Of a stretch of 64,000 nucleotides of DNA, positions 38,201 through 47,975 are shown one piece after another. The notes under the pieces are model-generated. The model was not told the DNA's origin. It was given only the letters and a program-made list of their open reading frames with translations, and did not search any database. The translations under genes and the position numbers were made by a program. Positions within the stretch are counted from its first letter, which is position 1. The number at the start of each line of letters is the position of its first letter. The stretch is taken from positions 62,001 to 126,000 of the forward strand of contig CAJNAR010000008.1 in assembly GCA_905220665.1 (NCBI GenBank), given 5' to 3'. This stretch comes from Albugo candida (Eukaryota > Oomycota > Peronosporomycetes > Albuginales > Albuginaceae).

Positions 38201-38433
38201 TTATTAGTCACTCGTTTGACGGATGCGGTCGTAGGGAGAAAAAGTGGAATTGCCCATTTTGTCTGAATCGAGCACGCCAGACTTTTCTTCGGTTCTGTGG
38301 AGTAAGCATTGTTGGTGTCACGAATCGTCGATGACAAGAAGTCATCATATATCACAAATTTGGTCAGTTCTAGAGGTTTACTATTTCCCGATATACTTTT
38401 TCGATTTGTTATCGTCGGCAACAATGATGTCAA
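35250..38433 (-). pseudogene. Nup98-Nup96 nucleoporin precursor, decayed copy
   Basis: Minus-strand frames follow the C-terminal half of Nup98 and then Nup96, both parts of the nuclear pore. The Nup98 autoproteolytic domain lies at about 38200-37850: LIDVRNLNFD, then IVIFEKKAVMMYKDEEEK, DKPVIVELLRTIPPK and FRLEHFILYGI. The cleavage motif His-Phe-Ser reads His-Phe-Ile (37873-37865). Nup96 follows: KLAYCGKQIANSH (about 37230), TEAAELTAAENRNLILATLV (about 36620), ALSMYQTAC and MDLLKLYAEQPGALCNVL (36340-36200), HLYSILRAFGYQ (about 36140), then RYKIAYYVGIGH and YDEAHSVLIKHIADRLFF (35880-35770). Order and spacing agree with animal Nup98-96. Stops and frameshifts are frequent, so this is a pseudogene. 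The FG-repeat half of Nup98 is absent. A functional copy must exist elsewhere. Confidence 0.8.
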
Positions 38434-38680
38434 TAACGTAACCGTCGTGTACTTGCAGTGGTTTTCCAGGTGTCTTCGGAGTCGAGTATTCTTCCATGAC
38501 AGACGTATAGAATTCTTTCAAGAGATTGCTCCCCAATATGCTTTGCAATGCGATTCTTCGTATCGGCCAGCTTTCCTATAGGGGAGAAGCCAAGCGAGAA
38601 TACTGCATTCTCTTCGCCATACTGAGTCGCGTTCGCTGTTCGGTGATAGCATCTGCGACGATCACCGGAACCTTTTCGAT
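38415..38680 (-). pseudogene. Ubiquitin-like (UBL) domain fragment (tentative)
   Basis: A minus-strand frame reads NAVFSLGFSPIGKLADTKNR, then IAKHIGEQSLERILYVCHGR and ILDSEDT. After one frameshift it continues LQVHDGYVIDIIVADD. This is the pattern of a ubiquitin fold: a beta hairpin, the I-A-x-x-x-G helix, an L-I-Y-x-G-R-x-L-x-D-x-x-T turn, and a final V-x-D-G-x-x-I-x-x-I-V strand. It lies just upstream of the Nup98 domain, on the same strand. It may be the N-terminus of an unrelated host gene (UBL scaffold or ubiquilin-like) brought here by rearrangement. The call depends on the assumed frameshift. Confidence 0.4.
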
Positions 38681-38959
38681 AATCCTATTCCCATACCTCA
38701 ATGAGTTACTATTGTCGATTATTTGTTTTCTACCGTGATCCTCGGAATTGTGAGCCGAGCGGAAGAGGATGAACAGCATTTCTCACATGACTCATCCTCG
38801 CAGATGTCGATACTGAAGCTAAGGATGAATAAAGTATCTTGATCTCGGTAGTTTTGAAAAATCTGTCCACGAAAGTAAGAGGCACAAAGTAGACGTCGAG
38901 ACACGATGCCCATGATGGTGTACTGATACTTCCATTTTTCTGCCCCACATTTACAGCAA

Positions 38960-39410
38960 AGAAACTCCCTTGAAACTTGGTCTGCAATAAGTATGGTGAC
39001 CGTGGTGGTGTTATAGAGGGAGGAGTGTTGGGCTCCAATGAAATCTTGTCGAATTGTTTTCGCTCCGGTCTCCTCGTCTCCAATTCCTGACTTGGAACTG
39101 AATTCTCCACCTGTTTTGGGACCACCACGGCTGCCGTTGGCGCGATCGTTTGTTTTTGTTGTTCGTGTTACGGTTTGCGTTGGTGTTGACTCCGAGTTTG
39201 ATTTTTGTTTTGCTGGTTGTTGTTGTTGGTTTGTTTTTCTGTATTTGTTTATATGTTGCTGCGCTCCCGTGGCTGATGCAGCACCCAAATCCAGCAGTAA
39301 GGACCAAGATGCCAAAACGTGTCGTTCCGTTGGAATAGGAGCATTCTTACCCCGTACTGGGTAGAGCTGTTTGTCGTAAGCAATTTGTTCAATCACTTTG
39401 CTAGACGTTT
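38960..39410 (-). mobile_element. LINE ORF1 fragment L5
   Basis: Minus-strand frames at 38719-39396 and 38730-39128 match the middle of the intact ORF1 at 60910-63399. IEQIAYDKQLYPVRGKNAPI is shared exactly in both. It is followed by a diverged Gln/Asn/Lys-rich linker and the block NTPPSITPP (NTPPTITPP in the intact copy). Homology stops near 38960. What remains downstream on the same frames is unrelated flank. The fragment lies about 0.5 kb 5' of the Nup98-Nup96 fossil. Confidence 0.8.
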
Positions 39411-41749
39411 AATATAGAAAAAATTGAATTTATCGTTTTGCTGATCTTACAGCTGGGAATGCTTGCTGGTAACAACGCTATGCTATTATGCAGGTTTCGA
39501 TTTGTAAGTCTCATCGTGGCCCGCGAAAACATACGACCCTCCGATTACAAGACAATTAGAGAAATCCCTTTGTACAAAATCGCTTTTGCCATGTATTCCA
39601 TAGCAAGATATAATCTGACGGAACCTCTCCGGGATCTATAACTTAGACTTGTAAAATCTCAAAGTAAACACATCTGGTGTACATAACATTTTTTAGGGCA
39701 TGACTTGCAAATTATATCCGAGCAAGTCAAAAGGGAACCATGCAATTACGCGATTGCAGCACGATTTCTTTACATCTTGTTTTGATAGCGATTCCGAGCA
39801 GTGTTTTGAGAGCACATGTTCCTTGGTTTGTCCGTATTAAATACAGAGACTTTCGTGGAAGTAAAATGTAGATTGAGTATTCTGTAGCCAGGAACACTAG
39901 TCGACTTCGAAATCATCTTGATAAACCACTGCTTGCCGCTTCAGACTAAGCTCCCAGGCTCTTTTCAAGAATAGCCTTACTTCTGCGAATGCAGGTTTCG
40001 AGTAAAAACTAACAAGCTGTATATTTTCAGATGATATCCTCTCTTCCGATAAGACTTTGACACTTGACACGTATCTCGCCGATCGGGGATAATATCAGGC
40101 TGCCTCGACTTTGGAGGCGTGATGTGAGTGTTTAGTCCCAATTAATGCTTATGTGAAGCAACTTCACCAGCAGCATTACAGCGCGAGTATGAGCTGACGG
40201 GTCTCCTCCCACTTAGATGGCTCTCAGTACACCGCTCGCATGGTGGTATATCCTTGCAACCCCGATCGTTGCACTACGAGGCTACCGGCTTTCGGTTCTC
40301 ATCTCTGGTATCTTTGCTACTTGCTGCTCCCCTTATTCAGTCCCTCGTCGGTTCACACAGCGTTGTGTTTATTCAATCATTTCCTTGGCCAACTTGAAAT
40401 CGACTTTGGCAAACTCTATCTTCTGTAAACGCGGTATGAAATCTTTAATATCAGTCAAACGGTAGCGTTCAATATCTTTGTCTGATCCTTTTGTCTTAAG
40501 CAATATATAGTCCGATTGCATGGTCCTTCTCCAAATAATGTCTTATATCCAAAATGCAGCAATCATAGCAGGCTAATATCTGTCATACCCCAATGCCCTT
40601 TGTGTTATATCTGAACTAAACTCGTCTTCGTTCAATCATCGATTTTTATTGTCGTGATATTATAATGGGTACAAAGTGGTGGAGTATTTTTTCTTAAAGA
40701 GGGAGTGCAAGGTCGTTTTTTTCCATCTCAAATGGAATGATGTCGTGATGATGTTAACTTTATCGGAGCGGGGTTTACAGAAACACATTCGAAAATAATG
40801 GGAATGGTCGGTACTGTACTGTAGTCACGAGATGAATATGAAAAATTAGTATAGACATCTAGGTGCAAGTATTAGGGTGGCAGGTATAACGAGGTATAAC
40901 TAATCTTAAGCATTCAAAAAAAAAAAAAAATTATTTATATCTTCTTAAACTTTTTCTTTTTTTTTGGGTATATTTTTTATTTCTGTTCAGAAGTAGAAAA
41001 AGTACCTCGTATGAAGAAAATAAGGATTCTATGTTCAGAAAAAACTCACTATTCAGCGGTTAGAAGAACTAACGAACATCACAGTCGCTTAACTACCAGG
41101 ATAACCTTAACCTATCTGCTTTTAACTGCTCGTTACACACTAGCACCTCATATACCGACGCAAAGCTTTTTACGGGTGTTATGCACGGCATCATGGGTTC
41201 ACAACTTCACATTGGCGTCTAATCTTTAGATACCTACAATGCCTATTTAGCACCTATAACGGGTGGACGCACCACCGTCCACTTGTTAACTTCCACAAAG
41301 CAGTAAACAAACATGCTCATAAATCGAAAATGCTCAAAATATTATTTTTTCAAAAATGTTTTGCTGTCAATGCTGAGGTTGGGAATTGAACTCATTTTTT
41401 TCTTCTATGAGTCGTCTGTATTTTGGGTAAAGTAGTGTGAAACTCGTATATAAAATTGGCATGACTAAGATGGCTATCTAGCTAAATGTAAATGGATTTA
41501 TCACGCTGGTATAAAAATGATTTTTTATCGTAAGGTCTTGTGAATATGAGCGCCTCGAGAGCCATATCTTACTCAGGTTAGGGGAAGATTTGATGCGAGA
41601 CAAAAACACTTGTCGGTCGAGATGGAGGAGATATTGCGCAATTATAGCTCTTCCTCTTGTAAAAGTTCTAGACCCTTCATCTTGGCCTCGGTTCTGCAAG
41701 CATTTGATTGTAGTTTGTATCTCTTTTCTGTCTTCTATAATTTCCTAAA
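39411..41749. other. Mostly unassigned, with two minus-strand coding fossils
   Basis: Two short minus-strand readings look protein-like. One is at about 40540-40388 (ATG start; ERYRLTDIKDFIPRLQKIEF; 50 codons to a stop). The other is near 40055-39900 (KPAFAEVRLFLKRAWELSLK). The second resembles the entry to the membrane domain of an ABCG transporter, but the match is short and I would not name it. A 15-A run is at 40916-40930. The remainder is AT-rich without repeats that I recognise. Confidence 0.35.
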
Positions 41750-44382
41750 TGTGTAATTCTTTCAGTATGGATAGTTCTGGGCTTCCGGTCGACGAACTTC
41801 GAGTGCAATAGCTTGCTCCATATACTTCCGTCCCGCTTCAGTCAGTATACCGACTTTTTTTTAAATAAAGCAAGCTCTTTCGTATGCGCAATTCCATTTT
41901 GCTCCAAATTATCTTGACCGACTTGCATTCTACTTGGCACGCTCCTGTATATTTCAACTTCTTTCTCCTTTTCAGCCCTGACATATGCATTTGGTACGTC
42001 ACCTTAATGTGCTGGCACCTTCCATCGACGGGACAGTACCAAAATCATCTTTGCGGTACCAACTATCATTACCACAGCGAATTTCGAAGTGTAAGGGATT
42101 CCAAAAAACTCTTTATTGCCACATTCAACAAGTCTTGGTTCATATCTCTCCGCAATTCAATCAGCACCTGTCTTCGTCTTGCAAACCTACTTGGTGTATA
42201 GAACGTGTGAGTCTTTCGGTGGAACGACCACTCTACACACAACATTTGCATATAAATCGTTCAGCTCTTCATTTACGGCCACGAACCACTTACCTTTGCT
42301 AGTGCTCGTCACATCCTCGCCGTAGTTTCTTCGGTATGGCTCTCTGATAGTGACTACAACGTCTTGAACTTCAATAATGTTGAGTTTGTCACTTGGCTTG
42401 TCGACCTCATCGCCTCTTGACAGTGTAATTTGTACTGGAAATTGACTAAAGTTGTATTTGTGCTTGTGGAGTCTAGAGTATATTTCCTTTTTTTTATGCG
42501 TGCCGTATTTTCTACCTATCGAGGACCGTAATCATGCAAGTACTTATGTTCAGAACGATTGGCGAACACTTTACCTTTTCACTAAAACACTCCTATTTTA
42601 CCTATGAGAACTACCGGCGGTCTACTGACCGTCTCTGTGTCGAGCTTATCTTTCCAACAAGGTGTCGGTCACCTCTCTATCCGGACGACCGCCCTTTCAT
42701 TGACTGTTTATCGTGGTTGCCGTCAAACTCTTCCTGACATTCACTACCATGCAAAGCTTTCCCCAGTTCACTGTCTGTAATATCGGTCAAGGTTTCAACA
42801 TTCCGAACATGCTGAGATACCACGACTAAAGGATTCCTTGGTATGCAGATCAATATCTCTTCATCTCATCTCCTGTCAGATGATTATTGCCGCTTCTCCT
42901 CGCACGACCTAAGATTTGAGACACATACCACAATGTACACTTATTACCAGTCATTTCTTGGTCAACAGCTCAAAAGGCGAAATGCCACCTTCATTCGTCT
43001 TGGTGGGACTTCGATACAGGATTTGAGCTGCGTTTCCATCAGCATTGCCCCAAACACGATCCATCTATTCATTAATGTCATTACTTGCCTGGTTGTTTCT
43101 ATTACTTGATTGGCTTGACACACCAGTTTTCTTGCAGAACACACGTCCGGTTGTTTGTGTTTGCCTCCAACTTATGTACGTAAGACATGTAAATTTATCC
43201 GCTTCAGAAACACGAAGAAGTGCTTCAAAGTTCACCGTTGCACGTCCTTAGTCTTCGCGAGGAACGCTCGACAATAGTTTAAGCGATTATACATAAAGTT
43301 GATCAAATACCTATTGTCTAGTCTATCACGTGGAGTCATGGTATCTTTTAAGTCAGAACAGATGACCCCACCCAATCACATCGATGTGCTAAGTCAACCA
43401 CTGCCCTTGTGTTACTTTACGCTCTACGTCAGTGCTCAGGCCAAAAAGTTAGTACTTTTAGTTTGATATCAGAGTCAGGGTCACGGGCCATCTTCATGAT
43501 CTTGTCGGAACACAGATAGTCAAACGAGGATGAAACTGCAACAGGCTTCCATGCCTGACACCCACGTGATGTTCATGCCCATCACTTTTCACGATTTTCT
43601 TAAACACTCTTTTAGGATAATCGTCAACCGAAATATCATCGTGAACTGCAACGACGTGTTAGTCGTTGCTACATTGAACGTCCAGGATGGGTGCACCACC
43701 AGGGTGAGAGACCATAAAACGTCTCCCTTTAAGGTGCTGAGGACCGCATCCCTTCTTTTCAATTTACCAAAGAACATGATGTTACGCCCCAAATTGGATG
43801 CGTTCAAAGCATGGAGAAGGCAGATGGTCTTCACAATACCGAATCATCCCCACACTTCCTTGTTTAGGTGATACACAAGGGTCTCCCATTGGAGGCTGCA
43901 AAAAAATATTCTTTCAGTCAGTCTTTCGCATCGTCGAGAAATCTCATGTCATTGACTAAACGTCGTCCTGGTTCGCTGTCCGAAAACCTGTTGTTTGCTG
44001 AGCTAGACCGCCCATCACTGAGAGTTGGAATAAAATTTGCATATTTTCGTTTCTTGCCTCTCTTCTAACAAACTTCCTCAAGGTGTCCAGTGTTGCCACA
44101 TTGATAGAAACTTTTTTATTCTCAGTATTCAGGACGGTTCTGGGTCGTTTCAATCTTCCTTCTTTCCTTCGTCAGCTCGACGACGTTCACTACGTCTCTT
44201 TCGAAATGTTTGACTGAAAATCTAGCTCTGTCGATTGTGCAAATTAACTCCTTAGCCTAACGTAGGTACTTAGCATAATTGAAGTCAAACGAGACAACAT
44301 CGTCGTGCTCGTGGTTGGTTCAGCGTAGTGGACAAGGCTGTCCGCGCCTCCGCACGCGTCACTCACCACTTTTAGATACAAT

Positions 44383-44426
44383 AAATAGTCCTTCCAGGTA
44401 TGCTAAATAGTCCTTCCAGGTATGTT
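44383..44426. repeat. 22-bp tandem duplication inside copia copy 2
   Basis: The unit AAATAGTCCTTCCAGGTATG plus two bases occurs twice in direct succession (44383-44404 and 44405-44426) with one difference at the end. It lies in the gag region and is not seen in copy 1. Confidence 0.8.
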
Positions 44427-44703
44427 GCGATGACTGACTCAAGGTTTCAGATCACACAGAACCAGAGGCACCCTCGGAAAAGCCAAATTGTTGCAAAAAA
44501 TCTTTGCCCCATCCAATGGGCCCACCACCAAATCCATAGTGGAGTTGATTTCCGCCGAAAGGTTGCAATGCCAATATTCATTGGCGACCATCCTGGACGC
44601 CTTCGAATAGTTGTTCTTTGGTCCTATTTTGACCCATGACGACCACATCAGGGTTAGCTTGCTCAGTTGCGTCACCATCACTTTCCGTGGGGCTCACAAC
44701 CTC

Positions 44704-44980
44704 TGAAATGTAAGCGTTATGGACTTGCTGCAATATAAGAAGAAGTGAAGTAAAGAATATACTCAGCGTTACCCTTTTTTGTCAGGCTTACAGCATGCAT
44801 GCTCAACGGCACTGCAACTTGACCACGTCAAGTTGAACATGGCGCCCGTCTGGTTCCCCCATTATCTTATGATGTCCCCACGTGGCGACCGATCCTCCTC
44901 GTCCCATCTGTCAAGTACTCACCAAATAGCCAATCTGGTGGGTCGAACTTTATCTGCAATTGTCATTGCAGATAAAACTC
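44704..44980 (-). repeat. 5' LTR of copia copy 2
   Basis: On the minus strand the segment shares ordered blocks with the LTRs of copy 1: CTGCAATGA...GATAAAGTTCGACC, the GACAGATGGGA block, CCACGTGGG, and ATGCATGCTGTAAG. It ends ...ACATTTCA, directly before the primer-site sequence. The 5' edge is approximate. Confidence 0.65.
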
Positions 44981-45758
44981 TTATGACCTGTTAGAAACGA
45001 TATCTGCTAATAGTTAGGCACCTCTCTATACCTTAGATAGAGTCAGCACTATAAGCAGGGGATACAGTAGGACAATTCGGGTAGAAAAGAAACTTTAGAA
45101 AATAGTATTTTGAATCAGCATAGAAAAACTATAAAAGAAAACAAACTAAGATGGTAATTTCAATGAATTAGTAAGAATGTTGAAGCTTTAATAGGCATGC
45201 AATACACTAAAGCATGCAATGAAACAAAACATGTAAGAACTTTATGTATTATGTATTATGTATGAAGCAAGCAGAAATCCAACAGAATAAATTGTAGAAA
45301 ACACATCTAGACATATCTCGAACCGAGATACATCAAGCAGAAAATGTAACAAACATAAACAAATCAAGTAGTAAGCTCAAACTGAATAGGAAAAAAAGAT
45401 GAAGTAGAGATGTGAACGCAAGGCTTAAACTAATTCAAAAGAAAAAGAAGGTTCAAACGTAAAAGCTAAACCAAAAATATTTCTGCTTTGACTCCTTGGT
45501 GACATTTAAAACGTTTTAAGAACCTGTATAACGAATAGATACAAACTCTGCATTGCGGTCATCAGCCGATGCCTTTATCTTGAATTAAATGTTTGAGATG
45601 ATGTCGAGAAGTTTGCTCCTCTTAAGTCGCCTCTATCAATATTGTGTTCAGACAATACCATATTTGGAGCACCAACGGTATAGAGGCAGTGTGCATAGTC
45701 AATCACAGAACAATACTGTGAACTGACGTAGAAGTTTCTTTCACATCCAATGAAGTAT
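44981..45758. other. AT-rich spacer without gene
   Basis: No long frame or family was recognised. A short tandem array of ATGTATT occurs around 45243-45262. The composition is strongly A-rich on the plus strand between 45100 and 45480. Confidence 0.5.
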
Positions 45759-45759
45759 T

Positions 45760-46610
45760 CATTTCGCGCACGAAGGGGTAATAAACGCTACATTATGAAA
45801 ATACATAAAAAAAAACGCGTTTATTTCTTCTCTTTTAAAATATTTCCGTACTACCAGTTCACTTCCAATTAAAACCAAAGTATAACGAAAAACAACTGAG
45901 ATTAGTATATGTTGGTGGCAGGAATCCTTGCGAGAGAGATATCCATCGGCTTTGGTCCAATGTATCTGTAGATTTCTGTAGCAAAAGGGACAATCTGCAA
46001 TAAAAGTAAGTGACTGCACCAGCGAAGATTGCAAAGCTAGGCACCAATTGAGTCTTTTCAGAGAAAGCTGCTAAAATATGGACAGGTATGCCGCAGAGAA
46101 GCTATCGAAAGATCGTTTCTTACACTCACTTGATGCAAAACTGTATTCAATCCCATTATCAATGATCACTTGACATAAGAAGGAAATAAACTTGTGAGAA
46201 AAATTAATTTGAGTCTGGCTATATTGAGCCACAGGCATGACAAGTGTTGGTACGTCTTCTAGATGAATCCGACAATAGGAGAAATATAAAAGGCGGATTA
46301 GTTGCAGGGTCAAGATGGTAAACCACGTGCGGGGTATCGGAATTAAGAAGAAATGGAGGAAAACAGGAGATAAAAGTGCAGATTATCATTCACATTTTTA
46401 TTTGAAGCATTGATCCTCAATCGTCTTTTCAATTAGATGAGTTTGAAAAATTCGGTGATATATTCGAGAAAGTATGAAAAGGGGTGGTGATGCACGATTG
46501 ATTACCTGGCCCTTTTTTAGATTTTCACAATCGTAAATCGGAATCTGTATTCCACCTGATAGCACCCACATAACAGTGATCAAAACGATAAAAAACAGCT
46601 GAAGTTGCAT
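45760..46610 (-). CDS. Possible secreted protein gene with introns (hypothetical)
   Basis: On the minus strand an ATG at 46610-46608 opens MQLQLFFIVLITVMWVLSGG, a convincing signal peptide by eye, followed by IQIPIYDCENLKKG. A GTAATC donor follows at about 46506. Further on are an acceptor ...CATCTAG near 46263, an open stretch EDVPTLVMPVAQYSQTQINF, a GTGAGT donor near 46133 and an acceptor ATATTTTAG near 46071. Beyond that the frame LVPSFAIFAGAVTYFYC continues, and a Cys-rich frame (DCPFCYRNLQIHWTK, KDSCHQH) ends at 45759. The phases do not all agree for the simplest splicing, so the exon model is a guess. I recognise no family. Nearby repeats are the copia copy 2 on one side and the inverted-repeat element on the other. 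Confidence 0.35.
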
Positions 46611-46721
46611 GATGTGTCGTGACAAAGAATTTTGTCGAACGAAAATGACTTAAGAGATTATCGGATTGTTCACAATGCTATACGACCTATTATTTCATAG
46701 CGATGTCAATCTAATAATCAG

Positions 46722-46815
46722 GGGAGCCGCTATGGCCACAGTCATTAATACTACGGCCACAGGCAATTGATCTAACCAATCACGGCTCACAAAATTATAT
46801 TGCTGCTAAGTACGC
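46722..46815 (+). repeat. Left terminal inverted repeat
   Basis: Reads GGGAGCCGCTATGGCCACAG, then a spacer with CTACGGCCACAGGCAATTG, then ATCTAACCAATCACGGCTC and ACAAAATTATATTGCTGC. Each block is present in inverted order in the right repeat at 47833-47966. Confidence 0.85.
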
Positions 46816-46955
46816 CAGAACTGGCGAAGCAGCAAATGAACATTATACCTTTCACGCAGCCAACCCCACCTGGTGACATTTTTCAACATATCAACCGGAA
46901 AATCTCATATTACACCCTTCGGAAAGTATTTGAATAGTTTAGTTATAGAGCATTT

Positions 46956-47470
46956 TTGAGCGACCTCAATATCAACGTGATGCAATGGCCAGCACTCTCA
47001 CTCGATCTAAATCCAATAGAGAACCTCTGGGGAGACATGGCGCGTGCTGTGTACGAAAACGGACGCCAATATCACTCCGTGGGAAAGCTCAAAGCCTGGG
47101 TCAAGAAAGCATGGTCGGACTTCAGTTCAGCGAGGCTGGAATTCCCTAAACTCCATGAACGATCGCTGCTCGGAAGTGGTCGAGCTAAAGGGATCGAAGA
47201 CACACTACTAGCATGCATCTACATGTCATAATGAGTTGACCAGAGCTGAGGATCGTGTAATATAGCTGGTGTCCCTATCATTTTGTCGCGGTCCTGTTTT
47301 CACTTTTAGGACGATAACGTTTGATCCAAAACTCCAAATCCAATTCTGATTGCACATTAGGAATGCAGTCAAGTTATTGGATGTATTCATGGTATTTACA
47401 ACAATATAGCCCTCTTTTGTTGGTCAATTGCCACCAAAAAAAGGTGTCCCTATCTATTTGTCGCGGAGTG
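46956..47470 (+). pseudogene. Tc1/mariner transposase C-terminal remnant with downstream repeats
   Basis: The frame at 46956-47231 carries MQWPALSLDLNPIENLWGDM, the standard C-terminal signature of Tc1/mariner transposases with the third catalytic residue (Glu of NPIEN). The tail of a typical transposase follows (HERSLLGSGRAKGIEDT). The first two catalytic Asp residues and the DNA-binding domain are missing, so only the last quarter of the gene remains. Downstream, GGTGTCCCTATC-ATTTGTCGCGG occurs at 47274-47296 and again at 47443-47465 in direct orientation, which looks like the paired repeats inside one Tc1 terminal repeat. The last repeat is followed by AGTGTA, where a TA target would be expected. 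Confidence 0.75.
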
Positions 47471-47832
47471 TAATATTCCTTTCTTCCTACCTTTTTTTCC
47501 ATTCACTAATGTTTCGCAATGACAGCTACAAGAAGCTCCATGTCCAATGGCAACCGGCGCGAAGCCAAGCTCTTTTACTTATATTACTAAATACTTTTAA
47601 TTCTAAAAATAGAATTTATATCAGCAAAAAATAAAGGATTAAAAAACGATTTTTAATTTCTCTCAACAGCAACAGCCACCTTTCCAACATCCGAATCTTT
47701 AGTCTCTACTATTAAGCTACCATATACAGATATCAGAAAAAAACCGTACTTAAGCTGGAACAATATAACAAAAAAGCGTAAGAAAAAGAATGAGCTCGTG
47801 TACAAAAGTAGACAAGTGACCTGATTGGCTAG

Positions 47833-47966
47833 CGTAATTAGCAACAATTAAATTTTGTGAGCTGTGATTGGTTAGATCAATTGTCTGTGGCCGTATAGTT
47901 TTGTCTGTGGCCACAGTAATAATGTCCGTGGCCGTAGAAGTTTTGTCTGTGGCCATAGCGACTCCC
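47833..47966 (-). repeat. Right terminal inverted repeat with ~20-bp sub-repeats
   Basis: On the minus strand it reads GGGAGTCGCTATGGCCACAG, then repeated units with GGCCACAG or GGCCACGG, then ATCTAACCAATCACAGCTC. On the plus strand four units of about 20 bp (GTCTGTGGCCGTATAGTTTT and variants) run from 47883 to about 47957. The left repeat has only two such units, so the two ends differ in unit number. Confidence 0.85.
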
Positions 47967-47975
47967 AATAATCAG

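Larger units (their letters stand above)
41750..44980 (-). mobile_element. Ty1/copia element, inverted and truncated (copy 2)
   Basis: This minus-strand relative of copy 1 begins with a 5' LTR (about 44980-44704) and a primer site (GGTTGTGAGCCCC on the minus strand, 44701-44689) close to the initiator-Met half-tRNA type. The gag frame 44681-44439 (KASRMVANEYWHCNLSAE...) aligns with copy 1 at 6500-6670. The protease/GAG-preintegrase part is near 43834-43589, and the RT entry is at 42400-41900 (REPYRRNYGEDVTSTSKGKW, LVLSRRWKVPAH, GDVPNAYVRAEK). Copy 2 retains the AYVRAEKE...VPSRMQVGQDN region where copy 1 is deleted. The RT core, RNase H and 3' LTR were not found, so it is 3'-truncated. Confidence 0.8.
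46722..47966. mobile_element. Terminal-inverted-repeat element with 9-bp target duplication
   Basis: The ends are inverted copies: GGGAGCCGCTATGGCCACAG at the left and, on the opposite strand, GGGAGTCGCTATGGCCACAG at the right. The element is flanked on both sides by the identical 9-mer AATAATCAG (46713-46721 and 47967-47975). The inverted repeats are about 94 bp on the left and 134 bp on the right, the right being longer by extra sub-repeats. A 9-bp duplication with long inverted repeats is the pattern of Mutator-like elements. No MULE transposase is encoded. The inside holds a Tc1/mariner remnant, apparently a nested insertion, so this is a non-autonomous element of about 1.25 kb including the insert. 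Confidence 0.85.

Noticed and set aside
42069..42251. Independent minus-strand gene of 60 codons
   Set aside because: It is an out-of-frame reading of the copia RT entry region (REPYRRNYGED... and LSRRWKVPAH lie in the correct frame next to it).
47428..47634. 68-codon plus-strand ORF at the Tc1 right end
   Set aside because: It starts within the repeat next to the Tc1 remnant and has no motif; it is a by-product of the repeat sequence.
47882..47957. CRISPR-like array
   Set aside because: The ~20-bp units are directly adjacent with no unique spacers, and they lie inside a transposon end in a eukaryotic genome.
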